From Litoditis marina (lineage: Eukaryota; Nematoda; Chromadorea; Rhabditida; Rhabditidae): a stretch of 64,000 nucleotides of DNA. The translations under genes were made by a program, and so were the position numbers. A model generated the notes under the pieces. That model was not told the origin of the DNA. It saw nothing but the letters and a program-made list of their open reading frames with translations, and did no database searches. Position 1 is the first letter of the stretch. Each line of letters opens with the position of its first letter. The DNA is taken from positions 2,690,214 to 2,754,213 of the forward strand of contig OZ038436.1 of the NCBI GenBank assembly GCA_964036275.1, in the 5' to 3' direction. Shown one piece after another: positions 12,280-25,443 of the stretch.

Positions 12280-12655
12280 ACTTCTAGGGACACTGCAACA
12301 AAAAGGGAAAGATATAGAGAGGGTTGTTATGAAGTGGTGATGCCACAAAAAGAGAAAAATATTTTGCTAACTTGCTCACGGTAGATGACAAGACACAGCT
12401 AAATAATTGTCTCGACAACAGTAATCTCGCTCAATGTTTTTAAATGTCGTAACATATCTGAACAGAAAAGCTGTGACTTGTGATCTACCGTGAGCTAGTT
12501 AGCAAAATATTTTTCTCTTTTTGTGGCATCACCACTTCATAACAACCCTCTCTATATCTTTCCCTTTTTGTTGCAGTGTCCCTAGAAGTTCATCCGTCCT
12601 TAAGTAGCTCGTACAAATCACACAACTGTTGGTCCCCCACTTTTTGATGAATTTT
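12214..12655. repeat. Hairpin: 179-bp inverted repeat, 84-bp loop
   Basis: 12,214-12,392 and 12,477-12,655 are inverted copies with only a handful of mismatches (paired coordinates sum to 24,869). A transcript would fold into a long stem. The form is that of a foldback MITE or an inverted local duplication. No target duplication was identified. Confidence 0.85.
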
Positions 12656-12949
12656 ACACTTTTTGTAGACATTCCGGAGGCATGTCTAAATTTTTAATTG
12701 AAATATAGAGGAACTAACTATATTTGCTTTGTTGGTTTTCTTGTTAGACCGAACAATACATTACAAAAATGTCGAGGTTTGAAGACGATAGGACATGAAG
12801 AATATATTTGCTTCAAATGAAAAACATATGTTAGCGGTACTATAAATTTTATAGAAAAATGTTTGACGCCAACTTTGCACATTGTACTTATGAGATCTTC
12901 GGGCCATCACAAAACACATCATGTTTAATATATGAAGCTTCTTCGTTGA

Positions 12950-14100
12950 TAACGCACTTGCCAACTATTATCATAGTTCGGAGAAATATTTGACGTCAAC
13001 TTTGCACTTTTCCAGTATGACGTCATCTGGCCTTCAGAAACCCAGATAACGAAATGTTTACATGAATTTCTCTCGTTACTTATCCACTTGCCCACTATTA
13101 TTATCATTTGAAGAATAAATTTAAATTGACGTCAACTTTGTAGTTTTCCAATTTGACGTCATCTGGCCTTCAGAATCCCAGAATACGACACGGTTAGATG
13201 GAGTTTCATCGTTGACAACCCTCTTTCCAACTATTATCATCATTTGGAGAAATATTTGACTTCAACTTTGCACTTTTCAAAGATGACGTCATCTGGCCTC
13301 CAGAATCCCAGATAACGAAATGATTAGAAAAATTTCTATTCTTACTAATCCACTTGCCCACTATTATTATCATTTGAAGAATAAATTGACGTTAACTTTG
13401 TACTTTTCTAATTTGACGTCATCTGGCCTTCAGAATCCCAGAATACGACACGTTTAGATGGAGTTTCATCGTTGACAACCCTCTTTCCAACTATTATCAT
13501 CATTTGGATAAATATTTGACGTCAACTTTGCACTTTTCAAAGATGACGTCATCTGGCCTCCAGAATCCCAGATAACGAAATGATTAGAAAAATTTCTATT
13601 GTTACTAATCCACTTGCCCACTATCATTATCATTTGAAGAATAAATTGACGTCAAATTTGTACTTTTCTAGTTTTGACGTCATCTGGTCTTCAGAATCCC
13701 AGAATACGACATGTTTAGATGAAGTTTCATCGTTGATTACCCACTTCCCAACTATTATCATCATTTGGATAAATATTTGACTTCAACTTTGCACTTTTCA
13801 AAGATGACGTCATCTGGCCTCCAGAATCCAAGATAACGAAATGATTAGAAAAATTTCTATTGTTACTAATCCACTTGCCCACTATTATTATCATTTGAAG
13901 AATAAATTGACGTCAAATTTGTACTTTTCTAATTTGACGTCATCTGGTCTTCAGAATCCCAGAATACGACATGTTTAGATGAAGTTTCATCGTTGATTAC
14001 CCACTTCCCAACTATTATCATCATTTGGATAAATATTTGACTTCAACTTTGCACTTTTCAAAGATGACGTCATCTGGCCTCCAGAATCCTGAATGACGTC
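12950..14100. repeat. 130-bp satellite with 260-bp higher-order unit
   Basis: TGACGTCATCTGG begins near 13,018, 13,154, 13,284, 13,414, 13,544, 13,675, 13,805, 13,935 and 14,065, a period of 130 bp. Alternate units differ consistently: one carries ATTGACGTCAA with GTACTTTTCTA, the other CAACTTTGCACTTTTCAA with GATGACGTCA. The array is therefore a dimer of 260 bp. Units degrade at the left edge. The TGACGTCA palindrome is conserved in nearly every unit. The short reading frames are repeat artefacts. Confidence 0.9.
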
Positions 14101-16365
14101 ATGAATAGATTCCTTCACATTTAAACTAAAGTTACGATGGTATTCTGTTTGAATTTTTATCAAAATCGGGCAGTGACACCTTAGGTTACAAGACAGTTTG
14201 TGAGTCTGATTAACCGACCTGACAGAGAAAGCGAGAGAGTGCACTGAATGGAGAGACGCAGAGACATTTATTTCAAAAGGTCGTAACTTGGTGAACAATT
14301 ACTTTTTTCATAAAATTTTTTGCAGTCATTCAGTTTTTGTAAGAGTTCTATCACCACTCCAAATTTCAGCCAAATCTGTTAAGTTGCGACAGAGATAGCA
14401 CCACAGCACGCCATGACGGAAGGAAGGAAGGAAGGAAGGACACACGACGGAAGTTGGCGCTCTGGATGAAGCGAAAACGTCATAACTCGGCTCAAACTTA
14501 ACCGATTTTGTTAAAATTTGATACACAACTTGCAAATATGCTGTAGAAAAGTCCCAATTCATTAAAAGTTTTGTTTTGTAAATTTCATTAGGCATACATC
14601 TACGGTAAGCATTAGGCATACATCTAGGGTACGTTAAAATCAACTTCTCATGTAAATATAAAATAACCGAAACACTGTGGGTTTCGAGAACTATTTTCTC
14701 TTTTTTTCGTTTTTTTATTAGTACCGTGTAAAACATTCTAAAACCAAGTTCATGAATCTCAGGACAAAATCCGTTTTAACAGAACATGTATAATATGTTA
14801 AATGCAGGAAAGTGGTAAACTACTAGGAAGGAAATGCAAACATCAACTAAGTAGAGTGAGTGAAACAGCTGACCGCGTCAGTAGTTTCCAGGAGATATGA
14901 CGTTCAATTCGAACAAAATCTATGGATTACACGAAAAAACCATGTGCGTGTAGTGCAAATGATTGAAAAATGTAGAATGAATCCCTAGACAAGAACTACC
15001 GAAGCAAAAAAGATGGTCAAATATATAGGTTGAACGAAACATCGAAGTACGTCAGTTATTCGCAACAAGGAAATAATTTTTGGTTAGGTTCGTTTTCTGA
15101 CTGATGTCCTTTTCGGTTCGATTTTGACTTAATTGAACAATGTTTTTGTTTGAACGAAGTTGCTGTTTCAAAAACACAGTAAGAAATACAATGTACAGGA
15201 ATATTACTTCGCCTCGTTTTTTGCGATTCTTGTATGAAGTGAAATTGAAAAGAAGTGGATATAGAATAAGTGACAAAATGTAGTGACAGTGGGGGGCGGG
15301 GAGCCCAACAACATTTACGGTGTGTGTGTGTCAAATCTTAAAATAAAATAAGACAATTCCATAAAATACTTGATTTCATTTGTGGCGATGATGATTCATA
15401 CAAGTTTTTCAACATTTATTTAGTATAATAGAAAAATAACCCGCATATATAAATAGTGTGTGAAACACCCGAGCGCCTTCATGAAACTCCATCATTTCGA
15501 CATGTACACCGTAACTTTGTTCGGCTCCCCCACTCCTCACTGTCACTACATTTTGTAATTATATTCTATATCCGCTTCTTTTTCATTTCGCTCCATTGAT
15601 GTATAGCAGATGAATACGCGATGAATAATGTCAACGTTTGAAGAAAACACCGCTTTAAGCAGGCAAATCTGTAATCACCGAATAAATGTGTAAAGATGAA
15701 AAATTGTCTAGGATCTTCATGTTCCGTACGGTTCAATTATCGTAATTATAGAATATTATTTTTCGTTTGTTTTACATCGTTTGTCTGATAAAAACACCAC
15801 ACATTAATCTTCAAAAAAGTCTAGCAGTGTTTAGCAGTTCAATGTCACACGGGTTGTATAAAGAAAGACGCTCCGCAATACCAAAAATTTTGCTGGTTTA
15901 ATGTTCCGTTGATAATAATAACATGAAACAAATGTTTTAAAAACCCGAGTAACGCTATCTTGTAAAATCTAAACAGTATGAAGTTTGAACTGGAAACTAT
16001 ACTCGGAAACAAACAAACTTTTAAACCTTGGTTTTACATTTTCCGACTCGATTTCGACTGAAAACTCATTGTTTTCCAGAACTCGAAACTGTGTAACTTC
16101 TTGAAATTTCTAGTATACTTGTTCAGAATAAACAGTTACCCTCATTTCAAATTAGTGAACGATCAAACAAGTTTTTGGCACGCTGCCAACGAAACCAGTT
16201 GGAAAATGTGAGCACTATACCAAGTCTTGCGGTAACCCACTCCGGACTAGGTACCCCCTAAGTCCAAATTCGGTTTTGTTCCTTGTTTGAGAAAAAAGTC
16301 ATGGTAGCTTACTGTATAACGCAATTTCTTCTGTGAATATATTCAGTGTTTCTCAGTGCTGTTAG
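14101..16365. other. Gene-free repeat stretch
   Basis: No gene is seen. There is a GGAA microsatellite at about 14,418-14,440 and a direct pair of a 17-bp word (ATTAGGCATACATCTA) at about 14,588-14,625. From 15,490 to 16,110 there is a diverged copy of the 5,880-6,500 module (CTCCATTGATGTATAGCA, GCAGTGTTTAGCA, TCACACGGGTTGTAT). From 16,165 there is a short match to 4,740-4,800 in inverted order. CAGTGCTGTTAG at 16,355-16,365 is the ancestral left flank of the duplicated block and recurs at 31,944. Confidence 0.5.
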
Positions 16366-16691
16366 CCTAGTCAGAGTGGTTAGTTGTCACACCACAAAAC
16401 CTTTTTATTTTTGATGTTCTCAGCTTATTTTCTCCCAGTATGATATAGAGCATATTGAAAAAAACTTTCATTTTTGTTCCTATTCTGCCTGGAAAACTTG
16501 CACAAACTTATTGTTTTATCGGAGGAAAACATTTGTACATAAATGTGTATGAAAATGAATGCAATAAGCCGTTAGACGGCAACTTTATAAAACAAATGAG
16601 ACATAATTAACAAAATTCAAGTGAAATTAGGCCCCTGTTGCCCGTTCTCCGTTGTCTTCATCTGCTTCTACCACATCGTTCCGAATTTTGG
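16366..16691 (-). pseudogene. Captured EIF2B3 terminal exon and 3'UTR, copy 2
   Basis: The sequence is identical to the copy at 3106-3431: same seven transitions against the functional exon at 39,952-39,888, same lost acceptor, same TAA stop. It was duplicated as part of the 4.95-kb block, so it is not an independent capture. Confidence 0.8.
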
Positions 16692-19600
16692 GTGAGGCCC
16701 CGTCCTCCAACAACGCCCAGTTGGTCCCCGTCTGTCTTCCATCTTCTCCAGCTCATCTCTCGCCAATAAATGTAAAGCTCTTCTTAGGAATATCGTTAAA
16801 CTACGGAAGAATATTCAAGGAAGAAAGGAAATGAAAGTGGTACGTTTTGCCTCTACCCCAGACGTAACCACCAAAACCAAATATACCTTTCCTTGAGGCT
16901 CCTCAGTGAGGTAGGGAAGGAATGTTCAGGAAATTAACTTCTGATTTCCTTGGTTCAACAGATTTTTGCCCGTTTTTGCAGTAGCAAAGGGTATATTTTA
17001 CAACAAACAAAACCCAAAAACTATCAAAAACTAAGGCAGATATTAAATATTGAGAATTTGCTCAGGTAGCTCACGTGACTACTTGAGCTTACAATATACG
17101 GCCACAGGTTGGAATTATCATAGTGCGCGGTAAGAGTTTTAGTTGTTTCTTTCAAATGTTCATTTAAACAAATCGATTTTAAAGACTTTTATGGATTTTC
17201 AAATTCACTGCAATGTTTCAAGTAACATTCAGGATTGCACGACCTCAGGACCCGAGAAGCGAAAAAAAATTGGCGAATGGTAGCATTGGTTTTCCGGTTG
17301 GTTTTCGAACTGAATTGTATTTCTGTTTTTGTTGGCGGAATTGGAGAAAGGACTAATAAAGCACCGGTTTCCGAACTACTATATGAAATAACGGAAACAT
17401 TCAGGCGCACGCCAGACTCCAAATTTTGACAAACGAATTTCTTGAACAAATACGAATACATACGAGAAAAAACGAATACAAACGAGCATTTCGATAGAAA
17501 CAGTAAGTTATCATACGCTGTAGTATAGTTTATGGAAGTGTGTTCCATTGAAACATTCATACGATCAGCTATGATAGGTATAGTTCGTTTCACCAATCGA
17601 TGACTTTCTACAGTAATCTTTCAAAAATTCAAACGCATTTATCTAATCAAAAAACAGAATTTAAGTTTCACTCTTTTATATGCTTGTAGTACCCGAAGTG
17701 GAATACTAAATCACAAAGTTTAAACTATGTACAACACCTGCAAGATATGATAAATTCACTTGAAAGTTTTATTATCTTACTGTAGAGGGCTATTGTTTCG
17801 TGAAACAGACTATAGTGTGGACTGGTTTCTTACCACCCGGGATTGAGATTAAACTCTCCAACAATTCTTTTCGTTTCACCACTGAAAATCCACAATATAC
17901 AACTTTTCTTTGGAGTTTACGATTCGAGTGATGAATATCGTTGTTTTCTTCAACAGAGTTTAATTATTGTGTATTCATTTCAAACAACAACTACATACAG
18001 TGCTCACATTTCCCAACTGGACTCGTTGGCAGAGTGCTAAAAACTTTGGAAGACTGTTATTTAGAGAAAACACATATTTTACAAAAAGTTTCCCTGACTA
18101 CGATCTATAACTAAAGGGAAGAAGCCTTCACATAAATTTCTATAGTTCTGAAGTATTTCAACATGTTCAAAAACTGCCTTGGAATTTTATTGGCAAGCTG
18201 CCCAAGCTCAGTTGGGAAATGTGCCCAGTTGAGAACTATTGAACTCAGACTTTGAGAATAGATTCCCATCAGTATTGCAATAGTGTTTCTGCATGTGTTT
18301 CAAGGGAATTCGTGTTTATGACTGAATTTGAAAACATAGCCGATTCGTTGACCTTTGTTTGATGCGGAAACATAGATTCAACCTGGGAAAACATAAAATC
18401 AGTTTTTGAGCGATTTCAGCGAATTCTACGGTTCCATCAGTGCTAGTTCGAGGCAACCACAATCCATTTGGTCAACAGTTTGTAACATAACTGATAGTTC
18501 AATCCCGCTCGGACTAAGAGTCCTGTGAAACACACGAGCGCGTCAACTTCAGTCTGAGAACTGTTTCTTTTCCAAACCAACCCGAATTCAATCCACGTTT
18601 TTCGAGAACACCCACCGAATAGTCTCTAGTTGAAACAGCGTTGTGGACAAGTTTTCTAGATGATCAGTGAGTTTCTTGCTAATTGGGCGATTCGAAAGCC
18701 TAAATCGATATTTGATGATTTATCGACCTCTCGAATTGGTCATCGAAATATTTGTTTCAAGAGGCGACACTTCAAAGAAACACCACTAAGGCAGGCTTCA
18801 CACTTCCTGTCGCTGAATTTGGCAACACGCGCGACAACACACAAATCATGATTATCGATCGTGTCGCGTGTTGCCGAGTTCCGCTACAGCGACGTCGCGT
18901 CGCCAATTGTGTGTTCATACTTTTTGTTGCCAAATCACGTCGCTGTCGCCTAATTCAGCGACAGGTGTAGTTTACTAGCTAGTAGAGAACATGAAGCGTC
19001 GCTATTTGGTTCCTGTTCAATTCTCTCTTCATTACTTCAATTTTTCTATTTAAATGATTATTTCGGTAGAGAGTAACTCCGTTGAAACAAATGTATCAAT
19101 TATTCGTCGATTGCCGTTGAGGAGGGTAAGAAATGATCTACACCGTAACTGTTGTTCAGCTCTCCCACTCACACTCTGTCACTACATTTTGTATTTCACT
19201 CTATATTCACTTTCTTTCTCATTTTGCTCCATTGATGTATAGCATATAACTGTGCGATGGATGATGTTCACGTTGGGAGAAAACACCACTTTATACAGGC
19301 AAATCGATAATCACCGATTAAATATGTAAAGAAGAAGAATTGTCCAGGATCTTTATGTTTGGTACGGTTCAATTATCGTAATTACCGTACGGTTCTAAGT
19401 TATTATTCTCTAAAGACTATTATTTGTCGCTCGGTTTACATCGTTAGTCGGGTAAAAACTCCAAACTTTCATTTTCAAATACCTTGCAGTGTTCAGCACT
19501 CCAGTGTCACACGGATTGTATGAAGTGAGACGCTCCATAGTATAAACAGTGTTGTTGGCTTCTCGACATTTAGTTAGTAATAATAATGTAAAATGAATGT

Positions 19601-21314
19601 TTGTAGAAGACGATTAACGCTATTTTGTGAAATTAAACGGTTGAACTCGAAACAAGAATCAACAAACGAACCTTTGAACATTTGAACGGCTTTACTTAAA
19701 ATCTCTTTCCCATTCGAGTTCGCGGAAAACTGGTTGTTTTCCAGAACTCGAAGTTGTGTATTTGATTATCCAAACAACTTTAATTCCAAAGGGCCATTGC
19801 TTAATAACACAAAAAGTACACAGGAGGACAGACTAAAAAGCAGAAAGAATGATAGCAAACTCTAATAGAGTTTTTTTTTCAACTAATTCTGTCGAAAATT
19901 GATGTAGCATTGCATGAAAATAGCCCGCATATACAAATAGTGTGTGAAACACCTGAGCGCATTGCGCACATATAAAGTGTGAAAAAGTGGAATAATAAAT
20001 AGCAAAAGAATAAGGAAATAAAGTCAAACACAGATAACAGTGTCGATAAAGAGTGAAACAGGTCGCAACTCTCCAATGAATGTGCGACTTCTTTGTTGGA
20101 TAGGATCAAACACAGATATCAGAGACGTTGTGGAATGAGGTGGGTTGCCACTAGCAATGTCACTTGAATTACCTCTTTTGGGAACCATCTGTTTGCATTC
20201 AAGAACAGTGAATGACAAGTTTGAGTGTAGTGTAAGGGTGACAGTATGAATTATGTAGACTAATTCTGTTCGGAACTGGGTGTAGTTCCTATTCACACTT
20301 TATGCTCATTGCCACGCGGTCTCTCTAATGCCAATGATTCTCTATATACGATAAGTGAACACGAAATATATTGATCCTGGACAATTAAAATAATGATATA
20401 CCAATCCGTATTCAACCCTCGAGCAACTGTAAACATAGTACACAAGATACTTTCAGTTGCTTGATATATGACAAGATGTTTTCGTTATAATTGGTTTTCA
20501 TTCCGAAGACGGCATTGAGAAGCAATAAGACCATCAAATATATAGTTTGAACGAAACATTGAAACGCAAAGAGAATTATTAGCGGGGTTGGTTCGTTTTT
20601 TGTGATTGTTATTGGTTGTTATACGATTTTGACTCATGTAAACTATGGTTTTGTTTGAAAAGAGTTGCTGTTTCAAAAACACACTAAGTTTAAGGAATAC
20701 GGTAAACACATATATTGCTTTGCCTCGTTCTTGTATTACGGCTCATCTTTTTTTTAATTTACTCGTAATCACCAAATGATGTTCGTCGATTTCCGACACT
20801 TATTTCCGCATTTGAATGTTTTTCTTTTCATACTGCCAATTTTTTCATTTGCTCCTCTTGTATATCACATGCTTGCATGTAAATGAATCAATCAATCATG
20901 ACAAGGTATTCCATAAAAACCTCATTTTTTGGGTGAGGACGAACCTTAACCATTTTGACATATATACCGTGACTGTTGTTCAGCTCCCCCACTCTGTCAA
21001 TACATCTTGTATTTTACTCTTATCCACTTTATGTTCATTCCGCTCCATTGATGTTTAGCATATAACTGTGCGATGGACGATGTCAACGTTGAGAGAAAAC
21101 ACCACTTTAATCAGGCAATTCGATAATTACCGATTAAATGTATACAGATGAGAATTGACCAGAATCTTTATATTTGGTACGGTTCGATTATCGTATTACG
21201 GTACGATTGGAAAAATATTATTTTGAAAAGAATATTACTTGTCGTTTGGTTTGCATCGTTAGTCGGATTACAACACCAAATTTTAATCTTCAAAAAAGGC
21301 TAGCAGTGTTCAGC
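16366..21314. repeat. 4.95-kb direct duplication, copy 2
   Basis: This copy is near-identical to 3106-8055. It carries the same EIF2B3 terminal-exon copy (16,627-16,691 on the minus strand), the same MITE (18,801-18,968) and the start of the right-arm sequence. It has no inverted left arm; its left flank is the CAGTGCTGTTAG word shared with other family members. Right of 21,314 it continues into a diverged version of the module (TCACAGGGTTGTATGAAATGAGACGCTCC) rather than the sequence found after 8055. Confidence 0.92.
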
Positions 21315-21884
21315 ACTCCAATGTCACAGGGTTGTATGAAATGAGACGCTCCACAGTAGTAACGGTGTCGCATAAACCTTTGTAGGAGATGATTAACGCT
21401 ATTTTGTGGAATGAAACGTTTCAACTCGAAACTATACTCAAAAACAAACCAACTTTTGAACATTTACACGGCTTCACTCAAAATTTATTTTCCGTTTTCC
21501 TTTGTTTTCCAGAATTCAAAATGTGACTTTGATTATAACAGAATGTTGTTTTAATCTACTACCAAAACAACGTTCATTATAAAGATCCATTATTTAACAA
21601 CATGGAAGACTGAAAAAAATTTGACTAAAGAGCAGAACGAATGATAGAGAAAATAACTAAACAAAATAAAATAAAATTCAACTTGTTCGTACCCCTTTCT
21701 TACAGTTGGTTAAGGGAACGTTCACAGTCGTGACCAGCTTGAATATTCCCAACAGATATATTTTGTTGGTAACCAGTCAAAACTGTATCAATTGAGCTCA
21801 AAACTCAAAACCAGTCAAAACTGTATCAACTGTATCAACTTTGAAACTGAAGAATGAGTTCATGTGGATTAAGGTTTATGAACA

Positions 21885-22303
21885 TACATTCGTCCTGTTG
21901 TTGAGAGTGGCTACACTGTGTTCAACTCTGAGAGAATGTGTGTACAAGCAATCGAATCAGTGCAGAATGACTTCACTAGGAAGTTATTTATGCGACTAGG
22001 AGGTTATACTTATTGTAAAATACCGTCAGCTGAGTTAGAAATAAGAAATTAGGTCTTCAGTCTCTAGAGAAAAGACGTAACGTCTTTGGTTTGATCATGG
22101 TTCACAAGATTTTAAATGGAAACTCTGGCGTTGAGACCGCAAAGTTTAATACGTTTGCAAACTCGCGAACCAGGGGTACAAGGTTGAAATTACGTTTCAC
22201 CGCTCCCAAATTCAAGACTCTAGCACAATTTTTCACTGTCAGAGCTGGTTCTAAATACTTGAAAATTACGAAAAATAAATCAGTACCTGTTTCAGTCAAA
22301 TGA
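21885..22303 (+). pseudogene. CR1/Jockey-like reverse transcriptase C-terminal remnant
   Basis: The translation shows, in the expected order, YIRPVVESG at 21,885, a VQNDFTRKLF segment, LGLQSLEKRR, KILNG and SRTRG before the stop at 22,301-22,303. These are the hallmarks of the region after the polymerase core in CR1, L2 and Jockey LINEs. One frameshift is needed near 22,045-22,050. The usual WN.LP motif is eroded. An AATAAA lies near 22,426. It is a dead fragment with no endonuclease or polymerase core nearby. The clade assignment is from motif memory. Confidence 0.7.
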
Positions 22304-22917
22304 ATGAAAAACTATCTATTTGAAACCCTCAACTAATTGATGAATTGAACGTGTCTGTTGGAACCCAATTGAGTTTTGTAGGTCAGTGGCTTGTGTTAGT
22401 TATTGAATTTGTTCGAAAATGTGAAAATAAAATATTATGTAGTTATATAAATCTCTTAGTTGGAAAATACAGCTTTTCTTTATTGATTACTAAGTGTTAT
22501 TATTACAACAGTCCACAAAACATGAGTAGAACAAGAGAATAGGAGTGTGAGAAGAGGAAAATCATGAAATTTATGTGAAAGATTACAGTTGTAATCAGTA
22601 AATTGCAAAATGGCATTTCGGGGAATTATAGGTTCTATATGCCAGTGGGAACCCTTCGTCAGTAGACTAACCCACCAAATAAACCTACTATTTTTGTTCA
22701 AAATTTATCCTATTTCGAATACAAGATGTAAGAGAGAAAAGGTAGATAAGAGAAATTAGTCCAGTAATTTAGACAGTCCACTAATATTATCCATACTGGC
22801 ATAAAAATGATAAATTTGCAGAAGTTGACTTTTTTTATTTGTTTGCGTCGTCTGCTATAAAACATATACGTGAGCATTCGGTGTGTCACTCCTACCATAG
22901 GAACTTCTAGCCTACAG
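22304..22917. other. No gene recognised
   Basis: The stretch is AT-rich and follows the LINE remnant. Short reading frames at 22,345, 22,480 and 22,710 lack compositional or splice support and look like chance. Confidence 0.4.
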
Positions 22918-23480
22918 TTAGGACACTGGTAGAACGGTAGTAATCGTTGAACTGTGATGATGCGGTGGTAAACGTCCCGCGATTCAGTGGTAAACTTCTG
23001 GTAACGTTGAATTACTATTACTACCAGTAAATCGGTGATGTATCTCAAGTAACCTTAGATCTGAACTAGATAGCTAATACCACACGAGAGACCTATACTA
23101 GATACGGATGTCTGCGAGACTGCTCTGCAGGCTTCTGGCTGTTTTAGGTTTAATTACCCAAGTTTGAGGTACTTTACACCTCTAATGCGAGCTCAGTATC
23201 TAGTTCGTGGGGACCAGATACTAGAAGGGCCATGAAGAGATAATTAAATTTTGTTCAATAAAAAATAATAATTTTAAGTGTTTTATTTTTGATAATTCGA
23301 AATAATTCTTACTGCTGTTTTACTGCTGTTAAACTACAGCTTTACTGGCGTTTTACTGCCGTAGCGACACCGTACTACTACCGTTTTACGGCTAGTGATA
23401 CTGCAGTAACACTACCAGTAAAACGGTGGTAGTACGGTGTCGCTACTGTAGTAAAACGCCGGTTTTATCTTTACAGTGAC
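22918..23480. mobile_element. MITE family with 116-bp palindrome, copy 1
   Basis: About 560 bp matches 34,660-35,190 in inverted orientation across its length, including GCCTGCAGAGCAGTCTCG, TCAAGTTACCT-like and TACTGGTAGTAAT words. Its right end (about 23,353-23,468) is a near-perfect palindrome centred on ACTGCAGT. The palindrome is built from CGACACCGTACTAC, CCGTTTTAC and CTAGTG blocks and their complements. No coding capacity. A hairpin end combined with a unique body suggests a non-autonomous DNA element. Confidence 0.7.
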
Positions 23481-23830
23481 CGTATCAAAAATGTTCAATT
23501 GAGTATCACCAGCTGGAAATAATTTTCGTTATGATTGAAGGTGGAACATTCTTTGGTATTCCATATTTTCTTTTGATAATGGGATTATTTTTAATGATCT
23601 TAAATACGCGTTTAATAACAAGTGTTACCGGCCAATTGTTCATTTTGTAAAAACTAACCAGTTGTATTATTCTGGTTTCGAAGTCAACAAATCTACAGCA
23701 CGTTCTATCTTCTTGCTCAGTTTGTGATTTTATTGTTGTGTAAACAATCATCATTCCGACATATATATCGTCACTGTGTTGTTGTTGTGCTGTTCTCAGT
23801 CCACACCTCACTTTATCACTCTGTTCTGTG

Positions 23831-24124
23831 CTTTATTTCTGTTTCCATCACCTTTTTCCACTTCTCATCCCATTTTTTCACGTAATATGCGTGATAAATC
23901 CATCAATCAATCAAAATATCGACGACAAGAGTTGGAATACAGCAAAAAACGCAAATTTGATTGTAAGTCTGTAGTGTCTTTATTTCTGTTTCCATCACCT
24001 TTTTCCACTTCTCATCCCATTTTTTCACGTAATATGCGTAATAAATCCATCAATCAATCAAAATATCGACGACAAGAGTTGGAATACAGCAAAAAGCGCG
24101 AATTCGATTGTAAGTTCATAGTGT
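23831..24124 (+). repeat. 147-bp tandem duplication with open frame
   Basis: Two copies (23,831-23,977 and 23,978-24,124) differ at a few bases. The unit is 49 codons exactly, so one frame runs through both and repeats NMR-KSINQSKYRRQELEYS. Each unit has a TTTTTTCAC tract upstream and GATTGTAAGT downstream, so each looks like an exon with acceptor and donor. No family is recognised. It may be a duplicated exon of an unknown gene or just an in-frame repeat. Confidence 0.6.
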
Positions 24125-25443
24125 TATTCTAACGTTGCGTTCAAATGTCCATGTAAGCCCGATAAAACTAACGCTCTGCTGGTTTTCGAAAACAAGGCTC
24201 GCAGAATCGTGACGGAGTGATGCGCGCTCGGGTGTTTCACACACTGCTTGTATATGCGAGTTCTTTCAGAGTGTGATCGGTGTAACATTAGCCTTTGAAA
24301 TAATTATTAATATTAATAGTGAACTCTGAAGAGTTATACTACACTGTTAATCAAATGCACAACATTCATATTTTTACAGTTATTGGAGTGCTGAACACAC
24401 CAAGTTTTCTGCAAAAGTTACTATCGTCTTACGTTTTTCGCGTTTTCTCTCTTTCTGTTTCAAAATCCAACCGAATCTCAAGAAGCTCGAATGTTTTTTG
24501 TATAACAGGTGACAAATATAATAAATGTATCAATTTCCAAAATAAGAAAGCCCGAAATCAGCACAACAACATTTGTTCGTTCAAACTACCGTAATCGAGC
24601 CAAAAAATGTCATTGTCAACTCGTTGTAGCATAGAAACTATTGGTCCGTTTGATTTTTTGTATGCATATTTTGCGTCGAAAAAAATTTGAATTTTCCGCA
24701 CATTTGAAATATCAACAGTTGAGGTGAGAGTGACAAATCAACTTTTTTTGTATAGTGATCGATAACTCAGAAGTGTTTAAAAAAACTAAAGTATAGTGTA
24801 ACTTTTTGATGACCATTACCCCTCCAAGTTGCGTAATCAGTATGGAATTCTGTCTTTCGGTGAATTTGTATTTTGTAGATTATTGATAAGTTACATGACT
24901 TGTGATTTACCTATAGTAAAAAGTGTCGTACAGTTTCAAAGTATAACTTTTTTATGAATAAACAAACAAACGAAGCAAAACAAGGCACTACAACGACACG
25001 TTGTACAATAGAAAAAATATTGTAATGTTATGTACAAAACAAACTCGCTTACTAGCTGTAGGTGAAATATTCATAAAAACCAAGAGAAATTGAGAAATTG
25101 TGTTTCTCATCATCCCACGTTTTTCAGTGGTGCTACCGATTTACAGTCTTGTTAGTTTCAACTATTACTATCAGTATATGTATTAGTATTAGCCGACCAT
25201 GAGGATTCAACTGTGCAACTACTCCACAACAAGACGTTTTGATGATGACGAATGTTTTTTAAGACGACGTATGAAACAAGTGAGACAATACATATGTAAA
25301 ATACGTGAAAAAAGTTTTGAAGTTTTGTAGATTATCTAGGGAGGACAGTGTTCCAGATAAATACACTCTCCATTTGGTGCTCGAACCCGACCGGGTATAC
25401 ACCTGTAAAACACTTTTTTGATTTGAAAAGCATAATTGTAGTC
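24125..25443. other. No gene recognised
   Basis: 24,125-24,245 is an inverted diverged match to 9,620-9,740 (GCGCTCGGGTGTTTCACAC end). The rest is AT-rich sequence with only short chance frames and no repeat structure that I could resolve. Confidence 0.4.

Noticed and set aside
12950..14100. CRISPR array
   Set aside because: Units are 130 bp, fully repeated with no unique spacers, in a eukaryotic sequence; this is a satellite.
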